DNA of 14,940 nucleotides, taken from NCBI GenBank assembly GCA_947462865.1, contig CANHRW010000028.1:1-14940 (forward strand), read 5' to 3'. This DNA is from Bacteroidota bacterium. Lineage in GTDB: Bacteria; Bacteroidota; Bacteroidia; UKL13-3. The translations under genes and the position numbers were made by a program. Shown here in pieces: positions 1 to 7,902 of the stretch (position 1 is its first letter; every line of letters starts with the position of its first letter). The notes beneath the pieces were generated by a model. It was not told the origin of the DNA, ran no database searches, and was given only the letters and a program-made list of their open reading frames with translations.

Positions 1-1887
1 CAACCCCTGGTTTAAGATAATTGATGGTGACAATGCAGCATCGGTGTTTTTAAATGAAACAAGAGTAAAAGCTTCTGGATTGTCCGTGTGAGTATAACTC
101 ATGGTAATTTTATTGATTTTATTTTGACTGATAGCAGAAGTTCCTACTAGTTTTAACTTTGGATGAATTTTTAAATGATAATCTAATTCTATTCCAGCCC
201 GAAAACTTTCCCCCACATTAGAATTGATAGTAGAACCATATACATTTAACATGCCTGTTGCTGCAATTTGGTTTTGAAAGTACATGTAGAATCCATTCAA
301 AGATGCCTGAATCCAAGCATGGTTAATGGTCATGCCCACTTCGGCATTTATAACTTGTTCTGGCAGAATAGCCGACTGCTTAATATTCCTATTTGCAAGG
401 TCATCGTTGAAATAATCAAAGCGGGTTGGTTCCCTTTGACTCAAACCAAAATTACTATACAATTTAGCGTACTGATTTAACTGATAATTCAACCCAAATC
501 TAGGATTGATAAAAAACCATTGCATGGGTTCTACACTCCAAGCATGATCATCGGGGCGGTATTCCATTAGTTTAGCAACATAACTAAAACCTGTTTTTCT
601 AAAACTTAAATCTATGAAGCCCGTAAGTTTGGAGCTAAAAGCATAGGACATTTTAGAAAAGGCGCTCAATTCGTATTTAGTTCCAGTATTAAAATACACC
701 TGATGGTCCTTGCCGTTTATACCTGGTGGTAAATTATCACCACCCTGAACCACCATAAAATGATCCGCAGTGAATTTATTTAAGTGTACGCCCACAATGG
801 CATTCAAACGGTTATTGGTATACGTTACGTTAGCAAACGCACCTGTAAAAACCTGATTCAAACGGTAAGATGCCATTACGTCACTAGTTGTAACTGTATC
901 GGTTCCGTTAATCCAATTAGGCAGATTAAAATAGTTAAGTGGGGTATAAATGCTTGCAGGAAAAAAATATTGAAAATCTGTTGCTTTGCCTAAAACCAAA
1001 TAAGTAGAGGCATTGTAACTGAATTTGTGGTTCAATTGCTTGCTCAATTGTAATTGAAAAAAGTGTTGATTAAAAGCATCAGACTCATTTCTAGTAAATG
1101 GGTTGATGGTTCTGTTGCTTGACAAATCGCTTGCGTTTATCCCCATGAATGATAATTTTGACTTTGCAGCCCCACCAAACATATTGAATGCGATCACTCC
1201 TTTAGGTATAAAATACGCAAAAGAAAATTGATAATTGTTTACTTGCATTCCTGAAGAAGCCCTGTATCCATCTGTGGCCACATGGCCCAACCTGGCATAA
1301 ACACCAAAATTTTTATGAATCCCTGATTGGTATGCAATTCCAAATCTTCTCGAACCAAACGACCCCCCTCCTATCGTTAAGTCTGTTTGCTGACGCTGTT
1401 GAACAGATTTTGTTAACATTTGAATACTTCCAGCATATGAAGAGCCTCCGTTTCCAGAAATTCCAACACCTCTTTGAACTTGTATTTGCTCTAAGCCACT
1501 TGTTAAATCAGCAATATTATTAAAATAAACACTTTGAGATTCGGGATCGTTCAAAGGAATACCATTTACACTGTGGTTAACCCTACTTTGATCCATACCT
1601 CTTATACGCAAATAACTGTACCCAAATCCGGTTCCATTATCGCTGTATGAATTAACAGAAGGGGTTGCATTGAGTAAACTTGGAACATCAGCACCAAAAT
1701 AACGTTCAGCCAAATCGGTCCTTTTAAGTGTTGTCTGACTCACCACCATTGTTTTGGACGTTTGAATGCCCGAAATGATGAGTTCCTGTAAATTTCCTTT
1801 GGTTTTAGATGTGCTGTCTGATTGCGCACTAACAATTGTACACGAAATAAAATACACCGCGCATGACAAGTAAGATTTTAAATTCAT
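1..1887 (-). CDS. TonB-dependent outer-membrane receptor, TPP-riboswitch controlled (3' end cut by window edge)
   Basis: The frame is open from an ATG at 1887 to base 1, giving 629 residues with no stop, so the last barrel strands lie outside the window. Residues 1-22 look like a signal peptide (MNLKSYLSCAVYF..., ending VSAQ). A TonB-receptor plug covers about residues 35-160, with the typical elements LRIRGMDQ, VNGIPLNDPE and IQVQRGVG. The rest is aromatic-rich alternating sequence, as in a 22-strand beta-barrel. Unlike the receptor at 2319 there is no carboxypeptidase-like N-terminal domain. The gene is preceded by a THI-box riboswitch, so it is inferred to import thiamin or a precursor or phosphate ester, energised by TonB/ExbBD; thiamin-regulated receptors of this kind are known in Bacteroidota. 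Substrate is inferred from regulation only. Genes downstream, possibly an inner-membrane thiamin transporter, are not visible. Confidence 0.93.
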   Translation of the reverse strand, partial: MNLKSYLSCAVYFISCTIVSAQSDSTSKTKGNLQELIISGIQTSKTMVVSQTTLKRTDLAERYFGADVPSLLNATPSVNSYSDNGTGFGYSYLRIRGMDQSRVNHSVNGIPLNDPESQSVYFNNIADLTSGLEQIQVQRGVGISGNGGSSYAGSIQMLTKSVQQRQQTDLTIGGGSFGSRRFGIAYQSGIHKNFGVYARLGHVATDGYRASSGMQVNNYQFSFAYFIPKGVIAFNMFGGAAKSKLSFMGINASDLSSNRTINPFTRNESDAFNQHFFQLQLSKQLNHKFSYNASTYLVLGKATDFQYFFPASIYTPLNYFNLPNWINGTDTVTTSDVMASYRLNQVFTGAFANVTYTNNRLNAIVGVHLNKFTADHFMVVQGGDNLPPGINGKDHQVYFNTGTKYELSAFSKMSYAFSSKLTGFIDLSFRKTGFSYVAKLMEYRPDDHAWSVEPMQWFFINPRFGLNYQLNQYAKLYSNFGLSQREPTRFDYFNDDLANRNIKQSAILPEQVINAEVGMTINHAWIQASLNGFYMYFQNQIAATGMLNVYGSTINSNVGESFRAGIELDYHLKIHPKLKLVGTSAISQNKINKITMSYTHTDNPEAFTLVSFKNTDAALSPSIILNQGL

Positions 1888-1970
1888 AGCTTTTAAAAGT
1901 TTGGTTTAAGTTATTGTCTGTAGGTGGCGTGGAATGCCAAACACTTTAAACCGAGGACAACTAGGTCCTT
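1888..1970 (-). promoter_or_regulatory. Leader between TPP aptamer and start codon (probable expression platform)
   Basis: This 83-nt untranslated stretch holds a small hairpin next to the aptamer (AGGAC 1965-1969 with GTCCT 1954-1958, minus sense). Near the start codon it holds CTTAAACCAAAC (minus sense, 1899-1910). That segment is complementary at 11 of 12 positions to GTTTGGTTTAAA inside the aptamer (2028-2039), and at 7 positions to GGTTTAA in the leader (1946-1952). No U-run follows either hairpin, so control is more likely at translation than at termination. The structures are predictions by eye. Confidence 0.5.
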
Positions 1971-2049
1971 CTTTTCCCTACGCAGGCATGATCCTGATCA
2001 GGTTAAAGGGTATAATCTCAGCTTGGATTTAAACCAAACACCCCTAAAG
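1971..2049 (-). promoter_or_regulatory. TPP riboswitch (THI-box aptamer)
   Basis: Read on the minus strand, the conserved blocks appear in order: GGGGTG (P2 5' side), a short P3 hairpin with TTTGG/CCAAG arms, GCTGAGA, ACCC (P2 3' side), AACCTGATCAGGAT (P4/P5) and ATGCCTGCGTAGGGA. CTTT at 2046-2049 and AAAG at 1971-1974 close P1. This matches the thiamin-pyrophosphate aptamer, which normally represses the downstream gene when TPP is bound. It ends 83 nt before the receptor start codon and begins a few bases after the predicted promoter. Limits are set by the P1 arms and could shift by a few bases. Confidence 0.96.
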
Positions 2050-2055
2050 ACACAT

Positions 2056-2085
2056 CAAAAATAAGTACATTTTGAAAACACACAA
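2056..2085 (-). promoter_or_regulatory. Bacteroidota-type promoter for the thiamin-regulated receptor
   Basis: On the minus strand TTG (2083-2085) is followed after exactly 19 nt by TATTTTTG (2056-2063), fitting the Bacteroidota sigma consensus TTG/TTTG-N19-TAnnTTTG. Transcription would begin about 5-8 nt further on, almost exactly at the 5' arm of riboswitch stem P1 (2049). The agreement of box sequence, spacing and position with the aptamer start supports the call. Confidence 0.8.
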
Positions 2086-2144
2086 TTGTTTTTCATTAAT
2101 TTTTGTTTTTTAGGCATCTTTGGGTGTTGTTTAAAACGTTTAAG

Positions 2145-2226
2145 GCGCAGGTGGCGGAATTGGTATACGCGCTGGTCTCAGAAGCCAGTGGGGCAACCCT
2201 TGGGAGTTCGAGTCTCCTCCTGCGCA
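2145..2226 (+). tRNA. tRNA-Leu (anticodon CAG)
   Basis: The acceptor stem pairs GCGCAGG (2145-2151) with CCTGCGC (2219-2225), followed by discriminator A at 2226. The anticodon arm is CTGGT / CTCAGAA / GCCAG, giving anticodon CAG, which reads CUG leucine codons. A long variable arm (around TGGGGCAACCC) marks a class II tRNA, as expected for Leu. The T arm holds TTCGAGT between GGGAG and CTCCT. The 3' CCA is not encoded (the next bases are CTT), so it must be added after transcription. It stands alone between two divergently oriented receptor genes. Confidence 0.96.
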
Positions 2227-2318
2227 CTTTAAAAATTTTGATGGAATAATTACTTGGTGTTTGAAACCCTATCTATTTTAAAAATTTTCAGCATCTTTGA
2301 TCCGCTAAAATCAAACAC

Positions 2319-5108
2319 ATGCGCATTTTTTGGGGAATTGTTTTTTTATTCGTTGTTATTGAATCTACTGCACAACAAAAACAAGGTATTGTTATTGGTC
2401 AAACAATTGATGTTAACAACAACAAAATTGAAGGGGCAAATATTTTGTTCAAACAAAAAAGCCAAAAAAGCCAAAGTTTTACTAGCAACCAAGATGGTGT
2501 TTTCATCATACAAAACTTCATTCTCGATTCATTCGAAATCATTTGTACAATGATCGGTTATGAAACCATCAAGAAAACAGGAGTAATTAACGAAAACAAT
2601 AAAAAAATAAAGCTTATTCTCAACACAAACAACAAACAGCTGAACGAATTAAAAATTACTGGAAGCCAAATTAGAACAGAACAAAAGGGGGATACAACAG
2701 TTATTAATGCCGCAGCTTTTAAAGTAAATCCTGACGCGAGTACCGAAGATCTGGTTAAAAAAATGCCAGGCATTACCAACGAAAGTGGCACACTTAAAGC
2801 ACAAGGAGAAGAAGTAAAAAAGGTACTCGTAGATGGCAAGGAGTTTTTTGGTGATGATGCTCAAATGGCCATTAAAAACTTACCAGCAGAGGTGGTAGAT
2901 AAAGTACAGGTTTACAATAGGCTCAGTGATCAATCATTGTTCTCTGGTTTCAATGATGGCAATACAGACAAAACCATGAACTTAGTAACAAGAGGTGGTG
3001 GTGTCAATGGGGTATTTGGTAAATTTTATGCTGGTTATGGAACCGACGAAAGGTATCAAATGGGCGGAAACCTAAACCTATTTGATGGTAATAGGCGTAT
3101 TACAATTTTAGGCTTAAGTAACAATATTAACGTTCAAAACTTTACAGCACAAGATATAACTGGATCTGGCGCATCAAGAGGACAGGGGCCGCCACAGGGA
3201 ATGGGAAGACCTGGTGGCATGGGAAGACCCGGAGGGATGGGCGGAGGAAATGCTGTTTTAAATAACTTTTTAGTGGGTCAACAGGGTGGTGTAAATACAA
3301 CCAATAGTGTGGGTTTAAATTACTCCAATAAGTTTGGTGATAAACTTGACCTAAGTGCTAGTTATTTTTTTAATGAATCGGTAAATGATACAAAAAGGGA
3401 AACCAACAGAATTTACCTCATCGACCCATTAAACAAGCAAACATATTCCGAAAATAGCAACAGTAACAGCAACAACCTTAACCACAGGTTTTCGGGAAGA
3501 ATTGAATATACATTAGACACCTCAAATAGTTTCATTATCAGTCCTAGAATTAGCTTTCAAAACCTCGAAACCAATTCTAGTTTAGAGGGATTTAACACCA
3601 CATCCGAAAAAACTACAGGTAAAACATCTAGTTTTTCTGCAATCGGTTCACGCGCAATCAACCTCAATAACAATTTCTTGTACAGACGTAAATTTGTTAA
3701 AACGGGTAGAACATTCTCTTTTAATTTAACCAGTGATTACAGCAACAGAGACAACAAGCAAGAACAAGTTGCAAATACTATCGTAACAGATACTTCAAAA
3801 ATTAATCAAAAGGCTATACAAAACGCCGTCAATAACAACCAAACAGTTAATATTACATACACCGAACCACTTGGAAAAAAATCACAGTTAATGTTGAGTT
3901 ATTCTCCATCCATCAGTTACAACAAGTCTAACCGCGAAACAAACGGCTTTGATACATCAACCAAAGATTTCACCAATTTTATTACTTCACTTAGCAACAA
4001 TTTTGAGAGTAATATTTATACAAACAGGGCCGCTATTAACTATAACTATAAGTGGAATAAACTAATGTTTGCGTTAGGTGCAACCCAACAGGTTGTTTCA
4101 ATGGAAAATACAAATATTAGCACCTCTGATAAAAACTTAAACAAAAGGTTCGAGAATGTCTTACCAAATGCCATGTTTCAATTTGACTTTACAAATGAAC
4201 ATGCTATTCGAATGTACTATAGAACAGGTACAAATACTCCTACTATTAACCAACTGCAGCAAGTTACAGACAACAGCAATCCCCTTATTTTAAATAAAGG
4301 AAATCAAAACTTGAAACAAGATTTTTCGCATGTGCTCATCGTACGCTATGGCATTAACAATTCTAAAAGTGGTAAGAGTTTATATTTATTTACCATGTTA
4401 AACTTTACCAATGATTACATTGCAAGTTCTAACACAACCTTTAAAAATGACACCATATTAAGTGGCTTAAAATTGAGTGCTGGAACCCAATTGGCTTCTT
4501 TTCAAAATGCAGATGGAAACTATAGTGTTAGGAGTATGCTGAACTATTCAAGTCCAGTAAAATTTATAAAGAGTAACCTCAATCTTACAAGTGGTCTAAC
4601 CTATACAAATGTTCCGGGGTATATCAATGGAATGTTGAATGAAGCTAAAACCACAAGCGCCAATATGGGCTTAGTATTAGGGAGTAATATTAGCCCTAAA
4701 ATTGATTTTAATTTAAGTTATAGTGGAAACATCAATTGGGTTCGAAACACCATTCAGGCACAATTAAACTCAGATTACATTACTCAAAACGCAACGGGTA
4801 AAATTAATCTTATGCCCAACTCCTCATGGGTGTTGAGTTTAGACTTTTCTTATTCTAAATATGACGGACTAGAACAAAGCTTTAGTCAAGATTTTATGTT
4901 GTTAAATGCAGGAATTGGTTACAAATTTCTACCAAAAAAACTAGCAGAAATTCGCTTATCTGTATTTGATTTATTGAATCAGAATAACAACATTAATAGA
5001 AGTGTAACTGAAACCTTTATTGAAGACAATAGAACCCAAATTATGCGTCAATATTTCTTGCTTACTTTTACATACTCATTGAGGCGTTTCAATTATAACA
5101 AGAAATAA
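2319..5108 (+). CDS. TonB-dependent receptor-like outer-membrane beta-barrel protein with carboxypeptidase-regulatory-like domain
   Basis: The 929-residue product starts with a signal peptide (MRIFWGIVFLFVVIESTA, cut before QQ). Residues about 23-102 form a CarboxypepD_reg-like beta-sandwich (IGQTIDVNNNKIEGANILF ... FEIICTMIGYET). A plug-like domain follows at about 108-225, with DASTEDLVKKMPGI, VKKVLVDGKEFFGDD and LPAEVVDKVQVY. The remainder is an outer-membrane barrel of the OMP_b-brl_3 type. A Gly/Pro/Met-rich insertion at residues 282-310 interrupts the early barrel, probably in a loop. No SusD-like gene or glycoside-hydrolase set is adjacent, so it does not look like a polysaccharide-utilisation locus, and no substrate can be named. 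The start at 2319 is chosen because it begins the signal peptide; the longer overlapping frame at 2254 is a shadow. The gene ends 10 nt from a convergent gene. Confidence 0.92.
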   Translation: MRIFWGIVFLFVVIESTAQQKQGIVIGQTIDVNNNKIEGANILFKQKSQKSQSFTSNQDGVFIIQNFILDSFEIICTMIGYETIKKTGVINENNKKIKLILNTNNKQLNELKITGSQIRTEQKGDTTVINAAAFKVNPDASTEDLVKKMPGITNESGTLKAQGEEVKKVLVDGKEFFGDDAQMAIKNLPAEVVDKVQVYNRLSDQSLFSGFNDGNTDKTMNLVTRGGGVNGVFGKFYAGYGTDERYQMGGNLNLFDGNRRITILGLSNNINVQNFTAQDITGSGASRGQGPPQGMGRPGGMGRPGGMGGGNAVLNNFLVGQQGGVNTTNSVGLNYSNKFGDKLDLSASYFFNESVNDTKRETNRIYLIDPLNKQTYSENSNSNSNNLNHRFSGRIEYTLDTSNSFIISPRISFQNLETNSSLEGFNTTSEKTTGKTSSFSAIGSRAINLNNNFLYRRKFVKTGRTFSFNLTSDYSNRDNKQEQVANTIVTDTSKINQKAIQNAVNNNQTVNITYTEPLGKKSQLMLSYSPSISYNKSNRETNGFDTSTKDFTNFITSLSNNFESNIYTNRAAINYNYKWNKLMFALGATQQVVSMENTNISTSDKNLNKRFENVLPNAMFQFDFTNEHAIRMYYRTGTNTPTINQLQQVTDNSNPLILNKGNQNLKQDFSHVLIVRYGINNSKSGKSLYLFTMLNFTNDYIASSNTTFKNDTILSGLKLSAGTQLASFQNADGNYSVRSMLNYSSPVKFIKSNLNLTSGLTYTNVPGYINGMLNEAKTTSANMGLVLGSNISPKIDFNLSYSGNINWVRNTIQAQLNSDYITQNATGKINLMPNSSWVLSLDFSYSKYDGLEQSFSQDFMLLNAGIGYKFLPKKLAEIRLSVFDLLNQNNNINRSVTETFIEDNRTQIMRQYFLLTFTYSLRRFNYNKK
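3201..3248 (+). repeat. In-frame 18-bp tandem repeat encoding MGRPGG units
   Basis: Two diverged 18-bp units (starting ATGGGAAGACCTGG and ATGGGAAGACCCGG) and a shortened third (ATGGGCGGAGGA) encode MGRPGG-MGRPGG-MGGG, residues 295-310 of the receptor-like protein. The stretch is clearly richer in G than its surroundings. The arrangement suggests expansion by slippage or unequal exchange inside an exposed loop. Similar glycine-rich insertions are common in this barrel family. Confidence 0.75.
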
Positions 5109-5118
5109 TAGGATTGAA

Positions 5119-6210
5119 TCAATACGTTATGGTACAGCTTACTATTTTATGGTCACTAAAATTTAATGCGTGGGTTTGGTAACGACTGCTTTTAAAACAA
5201 GGGTCATGTAAAATATAATCTATTCTAAAAGAGGGCATATTTCCGGTGTAAGTTGTGCTTGTTCCCTCTCCAGATTCTACAAATGCGTCTAATAAATTGC
5301 CTTTAATTGTTTGGTAGGCATAGCTTGTAGGTGAATCATTAAAATCGCCGCATAAAATAATGGGATAGGGAGAATTGTTCAGTTTTTCTCGGATGGTTTC
5401 AACCTGTGTACAACGAAGTATAAATGCATTTTTTAACTTAGATAAGATTCGTTTAATATTCAACCACCCGTAGGCTTTTCCCTCTGCTTTTGAAATGTGT
5501 TCTACTGTTTTATAGTCTTGTTTTTCAAATACAATTGATTTCAAATGCGTATTGACAACCCTAATTGTTTTATCACCCACCACTATATCGGCAAAAACAG
5601 TAATGTTTGCACTTTGATTGAGTTGTTCTAGGTAACCGCTGTTTACGATAGGGTATTTAGAAACAATACACACTCCATAACCAGTTGGGTAGCTTTGGCT
5701 CAAGCCATCGGCATTTACTGTTTTGTAGTATTTGTATTCTTTAAAAAACTGTCTAAACATTGGCTTCTCAAAACTCCCACCCAAATTGGCAAATTCTTGA
5801 AGACACAATATGTCTGGTTGAATTTCTCTGAGCTTATTGATAAAAAAACTGGTGTCTTGGTCTTTTCTGTCAAAGGCGCCCATGTAGTGCGTGTTAAAAC
5901 TCAATACATTAATAGAATTTGCCCCTTTAGCGTCTGGTGGGTTGCTTCCAATTCTATAAAACTTTGAAACGTGAATGAAACTTAAAGCTATCAAAACAAA
6001 CGAAAGCCAAAAGCGCTTGTCTAAAACCAATGACCAAAATAATAAAAACACTATGTTTGAAAATAGTAGAATTGGAAAAGCCAGTCCCATAAATGCAATT
6101 GGCCAAAAAGTTTTTGGGCTTATGTAAGGAGCTATTATTGCCATTCCCAGGGCTATGGCAGCGAATAGGTTTAGTGAAAATACAATCCAAAAAAACAAGC
6201 CTTGTTTCAT
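5119..6210 (-). CDS. Membrane-anchored endonuclease/exonuclease/phosphatase-family protein
   Basis: The 363-residue protein has hydrophobic segments at about residues 6-28, 35-60 and 67-80, so the catalytic domain is tethered to the membrane, probably facing the periplasm. The domain (about 99-363) carries the EEP metal-phosphodiesterase signature in order: SFNTH with Asn106, LCLQEF with Glu139, VVNTHLKS at 219-225, CGDFND with Asp289 and Asn291, RIDYILHD at 329-336 and FSDHKIV with Asp353-His354. All expected catalytic positions are present. The family includes nucleases, sphingomyelinases and inositol phosphatases, so the substrate is unknown. The start codon is 1 nt past the stop of the upstream rhomboid gene, so it is the last gene of the mutL operon. 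No terminator is visible in the 10-bp convergent gap at its 3' end. Confidence 0.9.
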   Translation of the reverse strand: MKQGLFFWIVFSLNLFAAIALGMAIIAPYISPKTFWPIAFMGLAFPILLFSNIVFLLFWSLVLDKRFWLSFVLIALSFIHVSKFYRIGSNPPDAKGANSINVLSFNTHYMGAFDRKDQDTSFFINKLREIQPDILCLQEFANLGGSFEKPMFRQFFKEYKYYKTVNADGLSQSYPTGYGVCIVSKYPIVNSGYLEQLNQSANITVFADIVVGDKTIRVVNTHLKSIVFEKQDYKTVEHISKAEGKAYGWLNIKRILSKLKNAFILRCTQVETIREKLNNSPYPIILCGDFNDSPTSYAYQTIKGNLLDAFVESGEGTSTTYTGNMPSFRIDYILHDPCFKSSRYQTHALNFSDHKIVSCTITY

Positions 6211-6211
6211 G

Positions 6212-7063
6212 TTATAGTTTATTGCTCAATTTTTGTAAAATAGCCTTCTCTGTTTCACTCAATGAGTGAATTCCTTTTGAATTTATTTTATCTAAAATAG
6301 TATCAATTTCTTTTTGGTAATCAACTTGTGAGTTTTCAAACTTCATAAATTTTGATTTGTAATGAATTTTAAGTTTTGATTTTGGTGTTGTCAGCTTATT
6401 TATTTTACCTGAAAACAAATCCAAAAGGTTCATTTGATATAGAAATTTAACATAAATAAAACCCAAGAGCGCACCCCCAAGGTGAGCCAAGTGACCTCCT
6501 GTATTGCTATATGGAATGCTGATTAAATCAAACAATACAACAAATAGTACAATATACTTAAGCCTTACCCAACCCACCAATAACATTTCAATTTCATAAT
6601 TGGGTAATAATGTAGCTGTTGCTACAGCAATTGATAAAACTCCCGCACTTGATCCTGCTGCTAACGAATTGGGTGCCGATGGAATCAGAAAGGGGAAAAC
6701 GCTGTATGCCAAAACAAACAAAAAAGCACCCAAAATACCACCACCCAAGTATATAGGCCAGACTCTTTTGTTTCCCATGTAAGTATTAAAAAGTTGGCCT
6801 ATCCAGTGCAGCCACAACATGTTAAACAAAAGGTGAATAAAGCCATCATGGACAAACATATATGTGATGATTGTCCAAGGTCTATATAAAAGTGTTTGAA
6901 AGGAAGCTGGTAATAAGAAATAAGTGTGTAGATTAGTTAAGCCTGAAACGCCCGATATCATTTCTAAAGCTTGCAAACATTTCCATACCAAAAACACGGC
7001 AACATTGAAAGCAATGACTTGCCAAATAGCGTTGTTCTTATGTGTTGAAAAATGACCTTGCAT
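6212..7063 (-). CDS. Rhomboid-family intramembrane serine protease (second of two, with C-terminal tail)
   Basis: The 283-residue product has several hydrophobic helices. It carries HLLFNMLWLHWIG at about 77-89, the catalytic serine motif GSSAG (Ser139 by the GxSx pattern) and GGHLAHLGG with candidate His194. The catalytic dyad is therefore intact. Residues 213-283 form a polar cytoplasmic tail ending in a short helical motif (YQKEIDTILDKI ... SLSETEKAILQKLS), which is recurrent in Bacteroidota rhomboids. Rhomboids cleave within or next to membrane helices; the substrate here is unknown. It lies 9 nt after the paralogous rhomboid and 1 nt before the EEP gene. Its tail and short loops distinguish it from the first copy, so it is probably not a recent duplicate. 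Confidence 0.93.
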   Translation of the reverse strand: MQGHFSTHKNNAIWQVIAFNVAVFLVWKCLQALEMISGVSGLTNLHTYFLLPASFQTLLYRPWTIITYMFVHDGFIHLLFNMLWLHWIGQLFNTYMGNKRVWPIYLGGGILGAFLFVLAYSVFPFLIPSAPNSLAAGSSAGVLSIAVATATLLPNYEIEMLLVGWVRLKYIVLFVVLFDLISIPYSNTGGHLAHLGGALLGFIYVKFLYQMNLLDLFSGKINKLTTPKSKLKIHYKSKFMKFENSQVDYQKEIDTILDKINSKGIHSLSETEKAILQKLSNKL

Positions 7064-7072
7064 ACTTTATTG

Positions 7073-7897
7073 TTAAAAAAAGTTAACCCGATCTGTTTTG
7101 TTCCAGTATTTAATAGCTATAAAACCAAATAACATGCCACCAAGGTGCGCAAAATGTGCTACTTGGTCTCCAGGATTATTACCCAGGCCCTCCCAAAGTT
7201 CCATCACACCTAAAAACACTACCATGTATTTTATTTTAATGGGAATAGGAATAAAAAACAAGAATACCTCTCTGTTTGGAAACAACATTCCATTTGCAAG
7301 CAACAAACCAAAAACTGCCCCACTTGCACCTACCATTGGTATGTTTAATTTTCTTTGAATCAAGACTCCAGCTATTTCTTTTGCATAATCTAGAAATTTT
7401 GTGTTGTTAATGTCTTGAGACCATTGATAAACAAAGCTAGATATTTGATCTGTAGCCAAGAGATCGGGGTCTGTTTTCATGAGGTTTAAAAACTGGTCGT
7501 AACCCGGATTTGCACTGAAGGTTTCAATGGCGCTTTGTATGGTCTGTACTTCAAAATAATTAATGGTTAAGTAAGTTACAGCCGCGCCGAGAGTAGTAAT
7601 CATATAAAATGTTAAAAAGCGCTTCGGACCCCAAAAATGTTCCAATATGGTTCCAAACATCCACAATGAAAACATATTGTAAACCAAATGGTTAATTGAG
7701 GCGTGCATAAAAGCATAACTCACTAACTGAAACGGTTTAAAGTAACTAGATTCAGGATAGTACAAACCCAAAACCTGATTCAAATTAGCCCAGTTTCTAT
7801 CCTGAAATACAAAGGCTGCGAAAAAAAACAAACCATTGATAATAAGTAGATTTTTAACAATGGTTGGTAGTGAAGAAAATGGAGATGCACTTTGCAT
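7073..7897 (-). CDS. Rhomboid-family intramembrane serine protease (first of two)
   Basis: The 274-residue protein has a helix at about 14-31 and then HASINHLVYNMFSLWMFG at about 65-82, a hallmark rhomboid region. The catalytic motif GASGAVFG gives Ser192, and AHFAHLGG gives His251, so the dyad is intact. A hydrophilic insertion of about 70 residues (about 113-185), rich in Asp, Gln and Asn, separates the early helices from the serine-bearing helix; it is absent from the neighbouring rhomboid. The insertion would sit outside the bilayer and may recognise substrate (inference). The start is 5 nt after the mutL stop, so translation is probably coupled. No substrate can be assigned. Confidence 0.93.
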   Translation of the reverse strand: MQSASPFSSLPTIVKNLLIINGLFFFAAFVFQDRNWANLNQVLGLYYPESSYFKPFQLVSYAFMHASINHLVYNMFSLWMFGTILEHFWGPKRFLTFYMITTLGAAVTYLTINYFEVQTIQSAIETFSANPGYDQFLNLMKTDPDLLATDQISSFVYQWSQDINNTKFLDYAKEIAGVLIQRKLNIPMVGASGAVFGLLLANGMLFPNREVFLFFIPIPIKIKYMVVFLGVMELWEGLGNNPGDQVAHFAHLGGMLFGFIAIKYWNKTDRVNFF

Positions 7898-7902
7898 AGG
7901 GT

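Noticed and set aside
2228..2288. Direct repeat TTTAAAAATTTT at 2228-2239 and 2277-2288 just after the tRNA, as possible integration (att) repeats
   Set aside because: The repeat is short, AT-only and not part of the tRNA 3' end; no integrase or foreign gene is nearby, so chance in AT-rich DNA is enough.
2254..2553. Plus-strand open frame of 99 codons overlapping the second receptor
   Set aside because: It overlaps the signal peptide and N-terminal domain of the receptor in another frame, has low-complexity Lys/Leu/Phe content and matches no family I know.
5109..5118. Terminator in the convergent gap between the second receptor and the EEP gene
   Set aside because: The gap is only 10 bp and the nearby ATTGA/TCAAT arms leave a one-base loop, so no usable hairpin forms.
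5695..5967. Plus-strand open frame opposite the EEP gene
   Set aside because: It is antisense to the catalytic domain, whose motifs are all intact on the minus strand; no promoter or domain supports it.
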